A DNA stretch of 13,466 bases from Butyrivibrio sp. (GTDB taxonomy: Bacteria; Bacillota_A; Clostridia; Lachnospirales; Lachnospiraceae): NCBI GenBank assembly GCA_024690635.1, contig JAILOW010000173.1:1-13466 (forward strand), written 5' to 3'. The position numbers were made by a program, and so were the translations under genes. This document shows, piece after piece, positions 1-6,621 of this stretch (position 1 is its first letter; each line of letters begins with the position of its first letter). Below the pieces are notes generated by a model that did not search any database, was not told where the DNA came from, and worked only from the letters and a program-made list of their open reading frames with translations.

Positions 1-27
1 GAAGAGCTCAAGGCAGCAGTACAGTAA
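1..27 (+). CDS. C-terminal tail of an unidentified plus-strand gene (partial)
   Basis: In frame 1 the first eight codons read EELKAAVQ and are followed by a TAA stop at 25-27. A strong hairpin terminator begins 22 nt later, which is where the end of a gene is expected. The other two plus frames stay open into the terminator hairpin, so they are poor candidates. Eight residues are too few to name a family. This is an inference from the position of the stop and terminator only. Confidence 0.35.
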   Translation, partial: EELKAAVQ

Positions 28-49
28 TTGTTTTAAATATGAGCATATT

Positions 50-80
50 AAAACGGCGGTTCGAAAGAACCGCCGTTTTT
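50..80. terminator. Bidirectional intrinsic terminator between the upstream gene and dnaE
   Basis: Perfect 13-bp inverted repeat: AAAACGGCGGTTC (50-62), a GAAA tetraloop (63-66), then the exact complement (67-79). On the plus strand the arm runs into five T residues (76-80). On the minus strand it ends in four T residues. It lies 24 nt beyond the dnaE stop codon, and 22 nt beyond the stop of the plus-strand fragment at 1-27, so one hairpin can serve both converging transcripts. Confidence 0.85.
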
Positions 81-104
81 GCTGCACAAGACCGTCAAAT
101 GAAC

Positions 105-3100
105 TTACTGCACTTTTATACTTTCTTTTCCGAACTCCTCCTGAAGGCGCTCTATGATACCTGCGGAGTTTACTGTCATGGAAGGACCAAGCTTTTTAAC
201 CTGCTTGGAATCGCTAAGGTAAATGGCGACGTTATCCTTTCCGTCACTTTCTTTTAGTATAGTCTCCAGTTTTTCAGAAGCAGCTTCGTACTCGCCTTTA
301 TCTTTAAAGCGCACCCAGAGAGTCTTTGGAACTTCGTCAAAGCTCATGACTTTTGATGCTATGAGTTTGGCATTTCTGTCATCTTCAACGGAGACACGGC
401 CCTCGATAAATACCTTGGAGTCTTCGTTTATCTTTTGAGAACACTGCTCGTAGGTCTTGGGGAATACTATGACTTCCACGGCGCCTACCAGATCTTCCAA
501 AGTGACAAAGGCCATGATCTGATCGTTCTTGGTGTATTTTATCTTTTTCTCTGTAACAAGACCGCCGATGGTGGCGTTTGCTCCGTCCTTTACGGAAGGG
601 ATTCCCGTTTCGTCGTCCAGATAAAAATCCGTTGTGGTGTTGGTGATCTTTTTCTTCCACATGGATACGTACTCTTCAAGAGGGTGTCCCGAAACGTAGA
701 TTCCAAGGACCTCTTTTTCAAATTCCAATAAAAGCTCTCTTCTGAATTCGCCTACATCCGGCATGGGTACTTCGTACTGTTTTTTCTCGGATTCTCCGGC
801 AAGGTCAAACAGTGACATCTGGCCAGCCATGCTGTTTTTGCCTGAGTTGTGAAGACGGTCCATGATCTGGGCATAGACAGTCATCTGCTGTTTCCTTGTG
901 CCTTCGAAACAGTCAAAGGCGCCTGCTTTTATGAAATTCTCGACAGCGCGCTTGTTCACATCTCCTGCGCTTCCCTGCATTCTTGTAAGGAAGTCGTTGA
1001 GATTTTTAAAGTGCCCTCTGGTTTCGCGCTCTCTTACTACGGAAGCGATAACCGGGCGGCCGATTCCCTTGATTGCTGTGAGTGAATATCTGATGGCCTT
1101 CTTTTTGCCTTCTTCGGTATCGATCTCTGCAACGGAAAATCCATCGAAACCTTCATTGATATCCGGAGGCAAAAGAGGAATGTTCATGTTTCTGCAGCTC
1201 ATGATATAGCCGGAAACTTTGCCGGGATTATCTATGACGGAAGTCATAAGGGCTGCCATAAATTCCACAGGGTAGTAGCATTTAAGCCATGCGGTCTGAA
1301 GGGCAACAACTGCGTAGCAGGCAGCATGGGATTTGTTAAAGGCATACTTGGCAAAGTCCATCATGGAATCGTAGATGGCGTTTGCAACTTCTGCGGAGAT
1401 GCCCTTGGAAGCACAGCCGGGAACGTTTTCCTCACTGTTTCCGTTTACAAAGTTCTCGCGTTCAACCTCCATGACGTGCTGCTTTTTCTTACTCATGGCA
1501 CGGCGCACAAGATCCGCCCTTCCAAGAGTATAGCCGCCAAGCTGCTGCACGATCTGCATAACCTGCTCCTGGTAAACGATACAGCCGTAGGTGGGCTTTA
1601 ATATCGGCTCAAGCTCAGGAGTCTGATAAGAAATCGCTCCGGCATCGTTCTTGCCGGCGATGTATTTCGGAATAAAGTCCATGGGACCCGGACGGTAAAG
1701 AGATATTCCCGCAATGATGTCTTCAAGGGACTGGGGCTTAAGCTCTTTCATGAAGGCCTGCATTCCGCCTGACTCAAGCTGGAAGATACCGTCGCACTTG
1801 CCGCTTCCTATCAGGGCAAGAACCGCAGGGTCATTGTAGTCTATTTCATCTATATTGATATAATTGTCATCCCCGGGCTTTGCGCCTATGGATCTGTTGG
1901 CAAATTCCGTGGCATCTTTTATGACCGTAAGAGTTCGAAGCCCCAAAAAGTCCATCTTCAAAAGACCCAGCTCCTCGATAGTGGTCATGGTGAACTGAGT
2001 TGTGATGTTACCTTCGGCGGATCTTGAAAGAGGAACAAGGTCCTCTGCGGGAGCCTGACAGATAACGACGCCTGCGGCGTGGATGGAGGTGTGCCTCGGA
2101 AGACCTTCAAGCTTGCGGCACATGTCGATGAGCTTGTGCACCGTGGGATCGGTCTCGTACTGGGTTCTGAGCTCCGGGTTCATGGTAAGAGCCTTGTCCA
2201 GAGTCATTCCAAGGTCCGTGGGGATCATCTTGGAGATCTGATCTCCGTAGCTGTAGGGCAGATCCATAACTCTTGCCACATCTCTGATAACACCCTTGGC
2301 AGCCAGAGTTCCGAAGGTGATGATCTGAACCACCTTGTCGGCGCCGTATTTTTCAGTAACGTAGTCGATAACATCCTGCCTGCGCTCGTACTCAAAGTCC
2401 ACGTCTATATCGGGCATGGACACACGCTCGGGATTTAAAAATCTCTCAAAGAGAAGATCATATTTGATAGGATCGATGTTGGTGATATGCATGCAGTAGG
2501 AAACAACGCTTCCTGCGGCGGAGCCACGCCCCGGACCAACTGCAATGCCGTTTTCTCTGCAGTAGTTTATATAGTCCCATACTATAAGGAAGTAATCCAC
2601 GTAGCCCATGCGTTTGATAACGCCAAGCTCGTAGTCCAGTTTTTCTTTTATGGTGCCGTCATCATCGGGATAGCGCTCATTCAGACCGTCGTTGCACAGC
2701 TTGTTTAAATAGGTCCATGAATCGTACCCTTCGGGAACTTCGAAATGAGGGAGCTTTGTAACGCCAAACTCGATCTCCACGTTGCACCTGTCGGCGATCA
2801 TCTGTGTATTGTCGATGGCCTGCTGCGCATATGGGAAAAGAGCTCTCATCTGCTCTTCACTCTTTACAAAGTACTGACCGCCCTCGTAGCGCATGCGGTC
2901 TTCGTCGGAGACTTTTTTGCCCGTCTGAATGCAGAGCAAAAGGTCATGAGCCTCCGCATCGTCTGCGTAGGTATAGTGGCAGTCATTGGTGGCAACCAGC
3001 GGGATATCAAGCTGCTCCGAAAGGGCAAGGAGGGCGGAGTTAACACGCCTCTGCTCCGGTATTCCGTGATCCTGAAGCTCCAAAAAGAAGTTGCCGTGAC

Positions 3101-3599
3101 CAAATATGTTGTCAAAACGAAGAGCAGCTTCTTTGGCTTTCTCGGGATGCCCTTTTATGATGTTCCTCGGGATTTCTCCCGCAAGGCAGGCGCTGAGGCA
3201 GATAAGTCCTTCGTGGTACTGCTCCAAAAGCTCCATGTCCACACGGGGCTTGTAATAGTAGCCTTCAGTAAAGCCGCGGCTTACAATGTGGGACAGATTG
3301 GCATAGCCCACGTTGTTTTCCGCAAGGAGCACCAGATGGTAATATCTGTCATCTGTAACTGCGGATTCCTTGTCAAAACGGGAACCGGGAGCAACATAAA
3401 CTTCGCAGCCCAAAATGGGATTGATGCCCTGAACCTTACATTCTTTGTAAAAATCAATGACACCGTACATAACGCCGTGGTCAGTGATGGCACCGGCGGT
3501 CATTCCCAGATCTTTTAAGCGTTTAACATATTCTTTTATCTTGTTTGAACCGTCCAGCAGAGAGTATTCGGTGTGGACGTGTAAGTGAGCAAAAGACAT
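105..3599 (-). CDS. dnaE: DNA polymerase III alpha subunit (DnaE, replicative polymerase)
   Basis: Cytoplasmic C-family DNA polymerase of 1164 residues, the usual length for full DnaE. Domains in order: an N-terminal PHP domain with HLHVH (5-9), TDHG (39-42), the CEVY glutamate (66) and NDCHY (205-209); the polymerase core with GPGRGSAAGS (355-364), the catalytic DIDVD cluster (397-401) and the third aspartate in KMDFLGLRTLT (D550); a helix-hairpin-helix around AIKGIG (842-847); a QMSLF sliding-clamp motif (927-931); an OB fold (about 1008-1085); and a C-terminal domain like that which binds the clamp loader in the family. The PHP metal ligands look intact, unlike the degenerate E. coli domain, so metal-dependent proofreading is possible (inference). 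The start at MSFAHLHVHTEYS matches the family N-terminus; a GGGGG run (3607-3611, complement) is a weak ribosome site. It is the only gene here on the minus strand. Confidence 0.97.
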   Translation of the reverse strand: MSFAHLHVHTEYSLLDGSNKIKEYVKRLKDLGMTAGAITDHGVMYGVIDFYKECKVQGINPILGCEVYVAPGSRFDKESAVTDDRYYHLVLLAENNVGYANLSHIVSRGFTEGYYYKPRVDMELLEQYHEGLICLSACLAGEIPRNIIKGHPEKAKEAALRFDNIFGHGNFFLELQDHGIPEQRRVNSALLALSEQLDIPLVATNDCHYTYADDAEAHDLLLCIQTGKKVSDEDRMRYEGGQYFVKSEEQMRALFPYAQQAIDNTQMIADRCNVEIEFGVTKLPHFEVPEGYDSWTYLNKLCNDGLNERYPDDDGTIKEKLDYELGVIKRMGYVDYFLIVWDYINYCRENGIAVGPGRGSAAGSVVSYCMHITNIDPIKYDLLFERFLNPERVSMPDIDVDFEYERRQDVIDYVTEKYGADKVVQIITFGTLAAKGVIRDVARVMDLPYSYGDQISKMIPTDLGMTLDKALTMNPELRTQYETDPTVHKLIDMCRKLEGLPRHTSIHAAGVVICQAPAEDLVPLSRSAEGNITTQFTMTTIEELGLLKMDFLGLRTLTVIKDATEFANRSIGAKPGDDNYINIDEIDYNDPAVLALIGSGKCDGIFQLESGGMQAFMKELKPQSLEDIIAGISLYRPGPMDFIPKYIAGKNDAGAISYQTPELEPILKPTYGCIVYQEQVMQIVQQLGGYTLGRADLVRRAMSKKKQHVMEVERENFVNGNSEENVPGCASKGISAEVANAIYDSMMDFAKYAFNKSHAACYAVVALQTAWLKCYYPVEFMAALMTSVIDNPGKVSGYIMSCRNMNIPLLPPDINEGFDGFSVAEIDTEEGKKKAIRYSLTAIKGIGRPVIASVVRERETRGHFKNLNDFLTRMQGSAGDVNKRAVENFIKAGAFDCFEGTRKQQMTVYAQIMDRLHNSGKNSMAGQMSLFDLAGESEKKQYEVPMPDVGEFRRELLLEFEKEVLGIYVSGHPLEEYVSMWKKKITNTTTDFYLDDETGIPSVKDGANATIGGLVTEKKIKYTKNDQIMAFVTLEDLVGAVEVIVFPKTYEQCSQKINEDSKVFIEGRVSVEDDRNAKLIASKVMSFDEVPKTLWVRFKDKGEYEAASEKLETILKESDGKDNVAIYLSDSKQVKKLGPSMTVNSAGIIERLQEEFGKESIKVQ

Positions 3600-3646
3600 A
3601 AACTAACCCCCGTATAACGTATTAATAATAATAACATATCCTCCCT

Positions 3647-3675
3647 ATTATATAAAAAAAGAAAAAACCTAATAT
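3647..3675 (-). promoter_or_regulatory. Candidate dnaE promoter
   Basis: Read on the minus strand, a perfect -10 hexamer TATAAT lies at 3652-3647, about 50 nt upstream of the dnaE start codon. The -35 position at 17-bp spacing reads ATATTA (3675-3670), which is a poor match. The predicted transcript would start near 3640 and have a leader of about 40 nt. Only the -10 box supports the call. Confidence 0.35.
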
Positions 3676-3681
3676 TTTTCG

Positions 3682-3710
3682 TTGCAGATTGAAAAACTTT
3701 GCGCTAATAT
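3682..3710 (+). promoter_or_regulatory. pfkA promoter (sigma-A-like)
   Basis: TTGCAG (3682-3687), a spacer of exactly 17 bp, then TAATAT (3705-3710). The expected start site is near 3717, giving a leader of about 78 nt before the pfkA ATG. The promoter lies back to back with the minus-strand dnaE -10 box, so the two core promoters share about 60 bp of A/T-rich DNA. Confidence 0.65.
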
Positions 3711-3737
3711 ATATGAGATAAAATGACAATAAAATGT

Positions 3738-3755
3738 CAATTCCCTCGGGAATTG
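3738..3755. promoter_or_regulatory. Palindrome in the pfkA 5' leader (possible operator or RNA hairpin)
   Basis: CAATTCCC (3738-3745), TC, GGGAATTG (3748-3755): perfect 8-bp arms around a 2-nt centre. It falls at about +22 to +39 of the predicted pfkA transcript and ends about 28 nt before the AGAGGA ribosome site (3783-3788). No T tract follows, so it is not a terminator. A weaker inverted repeat, TGACA-N6-TGTCA (3724-3739), overlaps its left edge. It could bind a repressor as DNA or fold as RNA; the sequence does not decide. Confidence 0.5.
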
Positions 3756-3794
3756 CAGTTTACATGTATTTTTTAGAGGAATAGAGGAATCAAT

Positions 3795-4763
3795 ATGGCA
3801 AAAGAGATCAAAACAATCGGTGTACTTACCAGCGGCGGCGATGCCCCCGGAATGAATGCTGCCATCCGTGCAGTTGTTCGTAAATCCCTTGCAAACGGCC
3901 TTAAGGTTAAGGGTATCAAAAAGGGATATCAGGGTCTTCTTAATGAAGAGATCATTGATATGGACAGGAGAAGCGTTTCCGACATCATCCAGCGAGGCGG
4001 AACTATTCTCGGAACAGCACGTTGCATGGAGTTCACAACTCCCGAAGGTCAGGCAAAGGGCGCTGAGATCTGCAGAAAGCACGGCATCGACGGAATGGTC
4101 GTTATCGGCGGAGACGGATCTTACAGAGGAGCTCAGAAGCTTTCACAGCAGGGCATCAACACAGTAGGTATTCCCGGAACCATCGATCTGGATATTGCCT
4201 GCACAGATTATACAATCGGATTTGATAGAGCTATCAACACAGCTATGGACGCTATCGACAGGATCCGTGATACATCCTCATCTCACGAGAGAGTTTCAAT
4301 CGTAGAGGTTATGGGACGTCACGCAGGATACATCGCACTCTGGTGCTCAATCGCCAACGGCGCAGATGACATCCTCCTTCCTGAGAAATATGACTACAAC
4401 GAGCAGAGAGTAATCGATAACATCATCGACAACAGAAAGAAGGGCAAGACCCATCACATCATCGTAAATGCTGAGGGTATCGGCCACTCAACATCAATGG
4501 CACGTCGTATCGAGGCAGCTACAGGTCTTGAGACCAGAGCATCTATCCTTGGTTACATGCAGCGTGGCGGTAGCCCCACATGTAAGGACCGTGTATATGC
4601 TTCCATGATGGGATGCTACGCAGCAGATATCCTTGCTGCAGGCAAGACCAACAGAGTAGTTGGTTACAGAAACGGCCAGTTCGTTGACTACGACATCGAC
4701 GAGGCTCTTGCAATGAACAAGAATATCAACGAGTACATGTACGAGATCGCTCGTATCATCTGA
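3795..4763 (+). CDS. pfkA: ATP-dependent 6-phosphofructokinase
   Basis: Phosphorylates fructose 6-phosphate to fructose 1,6-bisphosphate, the committed step of glycolysis, in the cytoplasm. At 322 residues it has the normal length of a bacterial PfkA. Seen: the nucleotide loop TSGGDAPGMNAA (12-23), allosteric-site-type arginines R25 and R29, GGDGS (105-109) and PGTID (127-131), which indicate ATP rather than pyrophosphate (the PPi type has GGDDS and PKTID); MGRHAGY (173-179) and the substrate segment QRGGSP (256-261). The catalytic base corresponds to D131 and its partner to D133. Odd: the loop reads IDLDIACTD where E. coli has IDNDIKGTD, so the conserved Asn is Leu and the Gly is Cys. The start is set by AGAGGA six bases upstream. 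The gene has its own promoter and a strong terminator, so it is probably monocistronic. Confidence 0.96.
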   Translation: MAKEIKTIGVLTSGGDAPGMNAAIRAVVRKSLANGLKVKGIKKGYQGLLNEEIIDMDRRSVSDIIQRGGTILGTARCMEFTTPEGQAKGAEICRKHGIDGMVVIGGDGSYRGAQKLSQQGINTVGIPGTIDLDIACTDYTIGFDRAINTAMDAIDRIRDTSSSHERVSIVEVMGRHAGYIALWCSIANGADDILLPEKYDYNEQRVIDNIIDNRKKGKTHHIIVNAEGIGHSTSMARRIEAATGLETRASILGYMQRGGSPTCKDRVYASMMGCYAADILAAGKTNRVVGYRNGQFVDYDIDEALAMNKNINEYMYEIARII

Positions 4764-4784
4764 TATTCGTTTACGAGATATCAA

Positions 4785-4819
4785 AGGAGACATCGATACA
4801 CATCGGTGTCTCTTTTTTT
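4785..4819 (+). terminator. Strong intrinsic terminator after pfkA
   Basis: An 11-bp stem, GAGACATCGAT (4787-4797) with ATCGGTGTCTC (4802-4812), contains one T-G wobble and closes an ACAC loop (4798-4801). Seven T residues follow (4813-4819). Outer A and G bases (4785-4786) can extend the stem into the T tract. The stem starts 23 nt after the pfkA stop. Confidence 0.9.
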
Positions 4820-4848
4820 GACTCTTGAACGTAATATCATGTTATACT
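4818..4848 (+). promoter_or_regulatory. Candidate promoter for the methyltransferase-proC pair
   Basis: TTGACT (4818-4823) starts within the last T residues of the pfkA terminator. TATACT (4843-4848) follows after a long 19-bp spacer; shifting the -10 by one base gives 18 bp. The expected start is near 4855, leaving a leader of about 35 nt before the ATG at 4891. The non-optimal spacing lowers confidence. Confidence 0.45.
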
Positions 4849-4879
4849 GTTACTACACCAAATTCGGAAAACAATCATC

Positions 4880-4885
4880 GAGGAC
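4880..4885 (+). promoter_or_regulatory. Ribosome binding site deciding the methyltransferase start
   Basis: GAGGAC, with GAGG seven bases before the ATG at 4891. The upstream in-frame ATG at 4825 lies inside the promoter region and would add 22 residues that do not look like the family. Confidence 0.7.
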
Positions 4886-4890
4886 AAGCT

Positions 4891-5697
4891 ATGATCACCA
4901 GCACAGGAAACGACAGGGTCCGCAGGGTTGTGAGCTATGTGGAAAAGAGCAAAGCCCGCAGAGAGGACCATGTCTTTGTTATAGAAGGAATGAAGATGCT
5001 AAGGGAAGCTCCGGTACTTCAGGTTTCGGAGGTTTTTGTTACGGAGCGTTTTTTAAGGGATGCATCTGAAGAGGATAAAGAAATACTCTGGAGATACGGG
5101 GCAGAAACAGTATCCGAAGAGGTCATGAATAAAATGGCGGACACCAAGACTCCCCAGGGAGTGCTGGCTGTCATCAGGCAGTACGACTACACCATGGAGG
5201 AAGTGCTTGAGGGCTACAACGCAGAGTCAGGAGAGGGGGCAGATCCTCTTATTCTGGTACTTGAAAACATTCAGGATCCTGGAAACCTTGGAACCATGCT
5301 AAGATCCGGAGAGGGCGCGGGAGTTACCGGCGTTATCATGAGTAAGGGAAGCGCCGATATTTACAATCCCAAGGTTATCAGATCCACTATGGGATCTATT
5401 TTCAGAGTGCCCTTTATATATGTAGAGAGTGCAGCCGAAACTGTAAAGGACCTTGCAAAAAAAGGCATCCACACGTATGCTGCTCATCTCAAGGGAAAAA
5501 AGAATTACGACGAGTTTGACTATTCGAAAGCAACTGCTTTTCTGATAGGAAATGAGGGGAACGGTCTTACAAAAGAGACCGCTGATGCAGCGGAGACCTA
5601 TGTTCTGATCCCTATGAAGGGTGAGGTTGAGTCTATGAACGCTGCCACATCTTCTGCAATACTTACATTTGAAGCTTCCAGACAAAGGAGGAGTTAA
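4891..5697 (+). CDS. SpoU/TrmH-family RNA 2'-O-methyltransferase (YsgA/RlmB-like)
   Basis: SAM-dependent methyltransferase of 268 residues that adds a 2'-O-methyl group to a ribose of rRNA or tRNA; the exact target cannot be read from sequence. The N-terminal part (about 1-95; FVIEGMKMLREA at 29-40, TKTPQGVLAV at 85-94) is the SpoU substrate-binding domain. The C-terminal part has the three trefoil-knot motifs: LENIQDPGNLGTMLRSGEGAG (124-144, with N126 and R138), FLIGNEGNGL (217-226) and VLIPMKGEVESMNAATSSA (238-256). In motif 3 the common SLNVSVA reads SMNAATS, as I recall for YsgA-like members. The start at ATG 4891 is chosen because an SD lies seven bases upstream and a candidate promoter covers the earlier ATG at 4825. 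proC follows after 4 nt, so the two are probably cotranscribed. Confidence 0.9.
   Translation: MITSTGNDRVRRVVSYVEKSKARREDHVFVIEGMKMLREAPVLQVSEVFVTERFLRDASEEDKEILWRYGAETVSEEVMNKMADTKTPQGVLAVIRQYDYTMEEVLEGYNAESGEGADPLILVLENIQDPGNLGTMLRSGEGAGVTGVIMSKGSADIYNPKVIRSTMGSIFRVPFIYVESAAETVKDLAKKGIHTYAAHLKGKKNYDEFDYSKATAFLIGNEGNGLTKETADAAETYVLIPMKGEVESMNAATSSAILTFEASRQRRS
5684..5692 (+). promoter_or_regulatory. Ribosome binding site deciding the proC start
   Basis: AAAGGAGGA overlaps the last codons of the methyltransferase gene and lies nine bases before ATG 5702. The earlier in-frame ATG at 5669 lies upstream of this site and lacks its own. Confidence 0.75.
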
Positions 5698-5701
5698 GAG
5701 T

Positions 5702-6496
5702 ATGACACTGGGATTTATAGGACTTGGAAACATGGCAAAGGCCATGATAGGAGGAATTCTCGAAAAGGGCCTTATGGGACCCAACGAGATCATCGGATCT
5801 GCCAGCACAGAGGAGAGCCGTCAGAAGGCTGAATCCAAATACGGCATCCAGACAAGATCGTCAAACGCCGCTGTGGCAAAGGAGTCGGATATCATAGTTC
5901 TTGCGGTGAAGCCTCAGTATCTGAAGGTTGTCATTGCAGATATTATGGACAGCATCACAGATGACAAGGTTATTGTCAGCATTGCTGCCGGCAAGACCAT
6001 AAACTGGATGGCACAGGAATTTGAAAAGCCTGTAAAGATAGTAAGAGTTATGCCCAACACACCCGCGCTTGTGGGAGAGGCCTGCTCTGCGGTTTGCAGA
6101 AACGACCTTGTGGGAGATGACGATCTGCACTTTATCATGGAGCTTTTAGAGAGCTTCGGTAAAGCCTACACAGTTCCCGAGTCACTTATGGATGTGGTTG
6201 TGGGAGTCAGCGGATCCTCGCCTGCCTATGTATTTCTTTTCATAGAGGCAATGGCTGATGCGGCGGTTGCAGGAGGAATGCCCAGAAAACAGGCATATGA
6301 GTTTGCTGCCCAGTCAGTTCTTGGAAGTGCCAAGATGGTCCTTCAGACAGGCAAGCATCCCGGAGAGCTCAAGGATATGGTATGCTCCCCTGCGGGAACC
6401 ACAATTGAGGCGGTAAGAGTACTTGAAGAAAACGGATTCAGAGGAACCGTTATGGATGCTGTTACAGCATGTATAGATAAGAGCAGAAACCTCTAA
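5702..6496 (+). CDS. proC: Pyrroline-5-carboxylate reductase (proline biosynthesis)
   Basis: Reduces 1-pyrroline-5-carboxylate to L-proline with NAD(P)H, the last step of proline synthesis, in the cytoplasm. The 264-residue length is typical. Seen: the Rossmann dinucleotide motif GFIGLGNMAKAM (4-15), AVKPQ (68-72), VMPNTPALVGEA (116-127), the VSGSSPAYVF turn (169-178) of the dimer/substrate region, and the family signature ELKDMVCSPAGTTIEAV (222-238) near the C-terminus. The start is the ATG where the Rossmann strand begins (MTLGFIGLGN), preceded by a strong SD; a longer reading from 5669 would add 11 residues out of keeping with the family. It follows the methyltransferase by 4 nt. No convincing terminator follows it. 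proB and proA are not in the window. Confidence 0.95.
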   Translation: MTLGFIGLGNMAKAMIGGILEKGLMGPNEIIGSASTEESRQKAESKYGIQTRSSNAAVAKESDIIVLAVKPQYLKVVIADIMDSITDDKVIVSIAAGKTINWMAQEFEKPVKIVRVMPNTPALVGEACSAVCRNDLVGDDDLHFIMELLESFGKAYTVPESLMDVVVGVSGSSPAYVFLFIEAMADAAVAGGMPRKQAYEFAAQSVLGSAKMVLQTGKHPGELKDMVCSPAGTTIEAVRVLEENGFRGTVMDAVTACIDKSRNL

Positions 6497-6521
6497 AACA
6501 AGCCAAAAACAGGCTCAAAAT

Positions 6522-6550
6522 TTGACAAACCCCATGATCTTTGTTAATAT
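6522..6550 (+). promoter_or_regulatory. Strong promoter of the SleB-like hydrolase gene
   Basis: Perfect -35 TTGACA (6522-6527), a 17-bp spacer, and TAATAT (6545-6550) with an extended TG one base before it (6542-6543). The expected start near 6557 gives a leader of about 65 nt. The longest reading of the downstream frame begins inside this promoter, which rules out that early start. Confidence 0.75.
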
Positions 6551-6607
6551 TTCCTGCGGAGTGTTTTGAAACTTTTAACAAGTCGAAACAAATCTGTAAC
6601 AATTGTC

Positions 6608-6614
6608 AGGAAGG
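6608..6614 (+). promoter_or_regulatory. Ribosome binding site deciding the hydrolase start
   Basis: AGGAAGG seven bases before ATG 6622. The protein from this ATG begins with a typical positively charged signal-peptide N-terminus (MDKRMK). Confidence 0.7.
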
Positions 6615-6621
6615 CAAGAAT

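Noticed and set aside
2745..3518. 257-codon plus-strand open frame within dnaE
   Set aside because: It lies wholly antisense to well-conserved dnaE codons (PHP domain region), its product resembles no family, and it has no credible promoter. It is a shadow of codon bias.
3536..3637. Minus-strand 33-codon frame overlapping the dnaE start, with GGGAGG before its ATG and four TTA codons
   Set aside because: The GGGAGG is only two bases from the ATG, too close to work well, and it lies at or upstream of the predicted dnaE transcript start near 3640. A leader peptide is not supported.
3724..3739. TGACA-N6-TGTCA as a catabolite-control (cre) site for pfkA
   Set aside because: The length is 16 bp instead of 14 and the central CG is missing. 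Five-base arms occur often by chance in A/T-rich DNA.
6501..6515. AGCC-N7-GGCT after proC as a possible terminator
   Set aside because: The stem has only four base pairs and no T tract follows. I treat the end of the proC transcript as undetermined.
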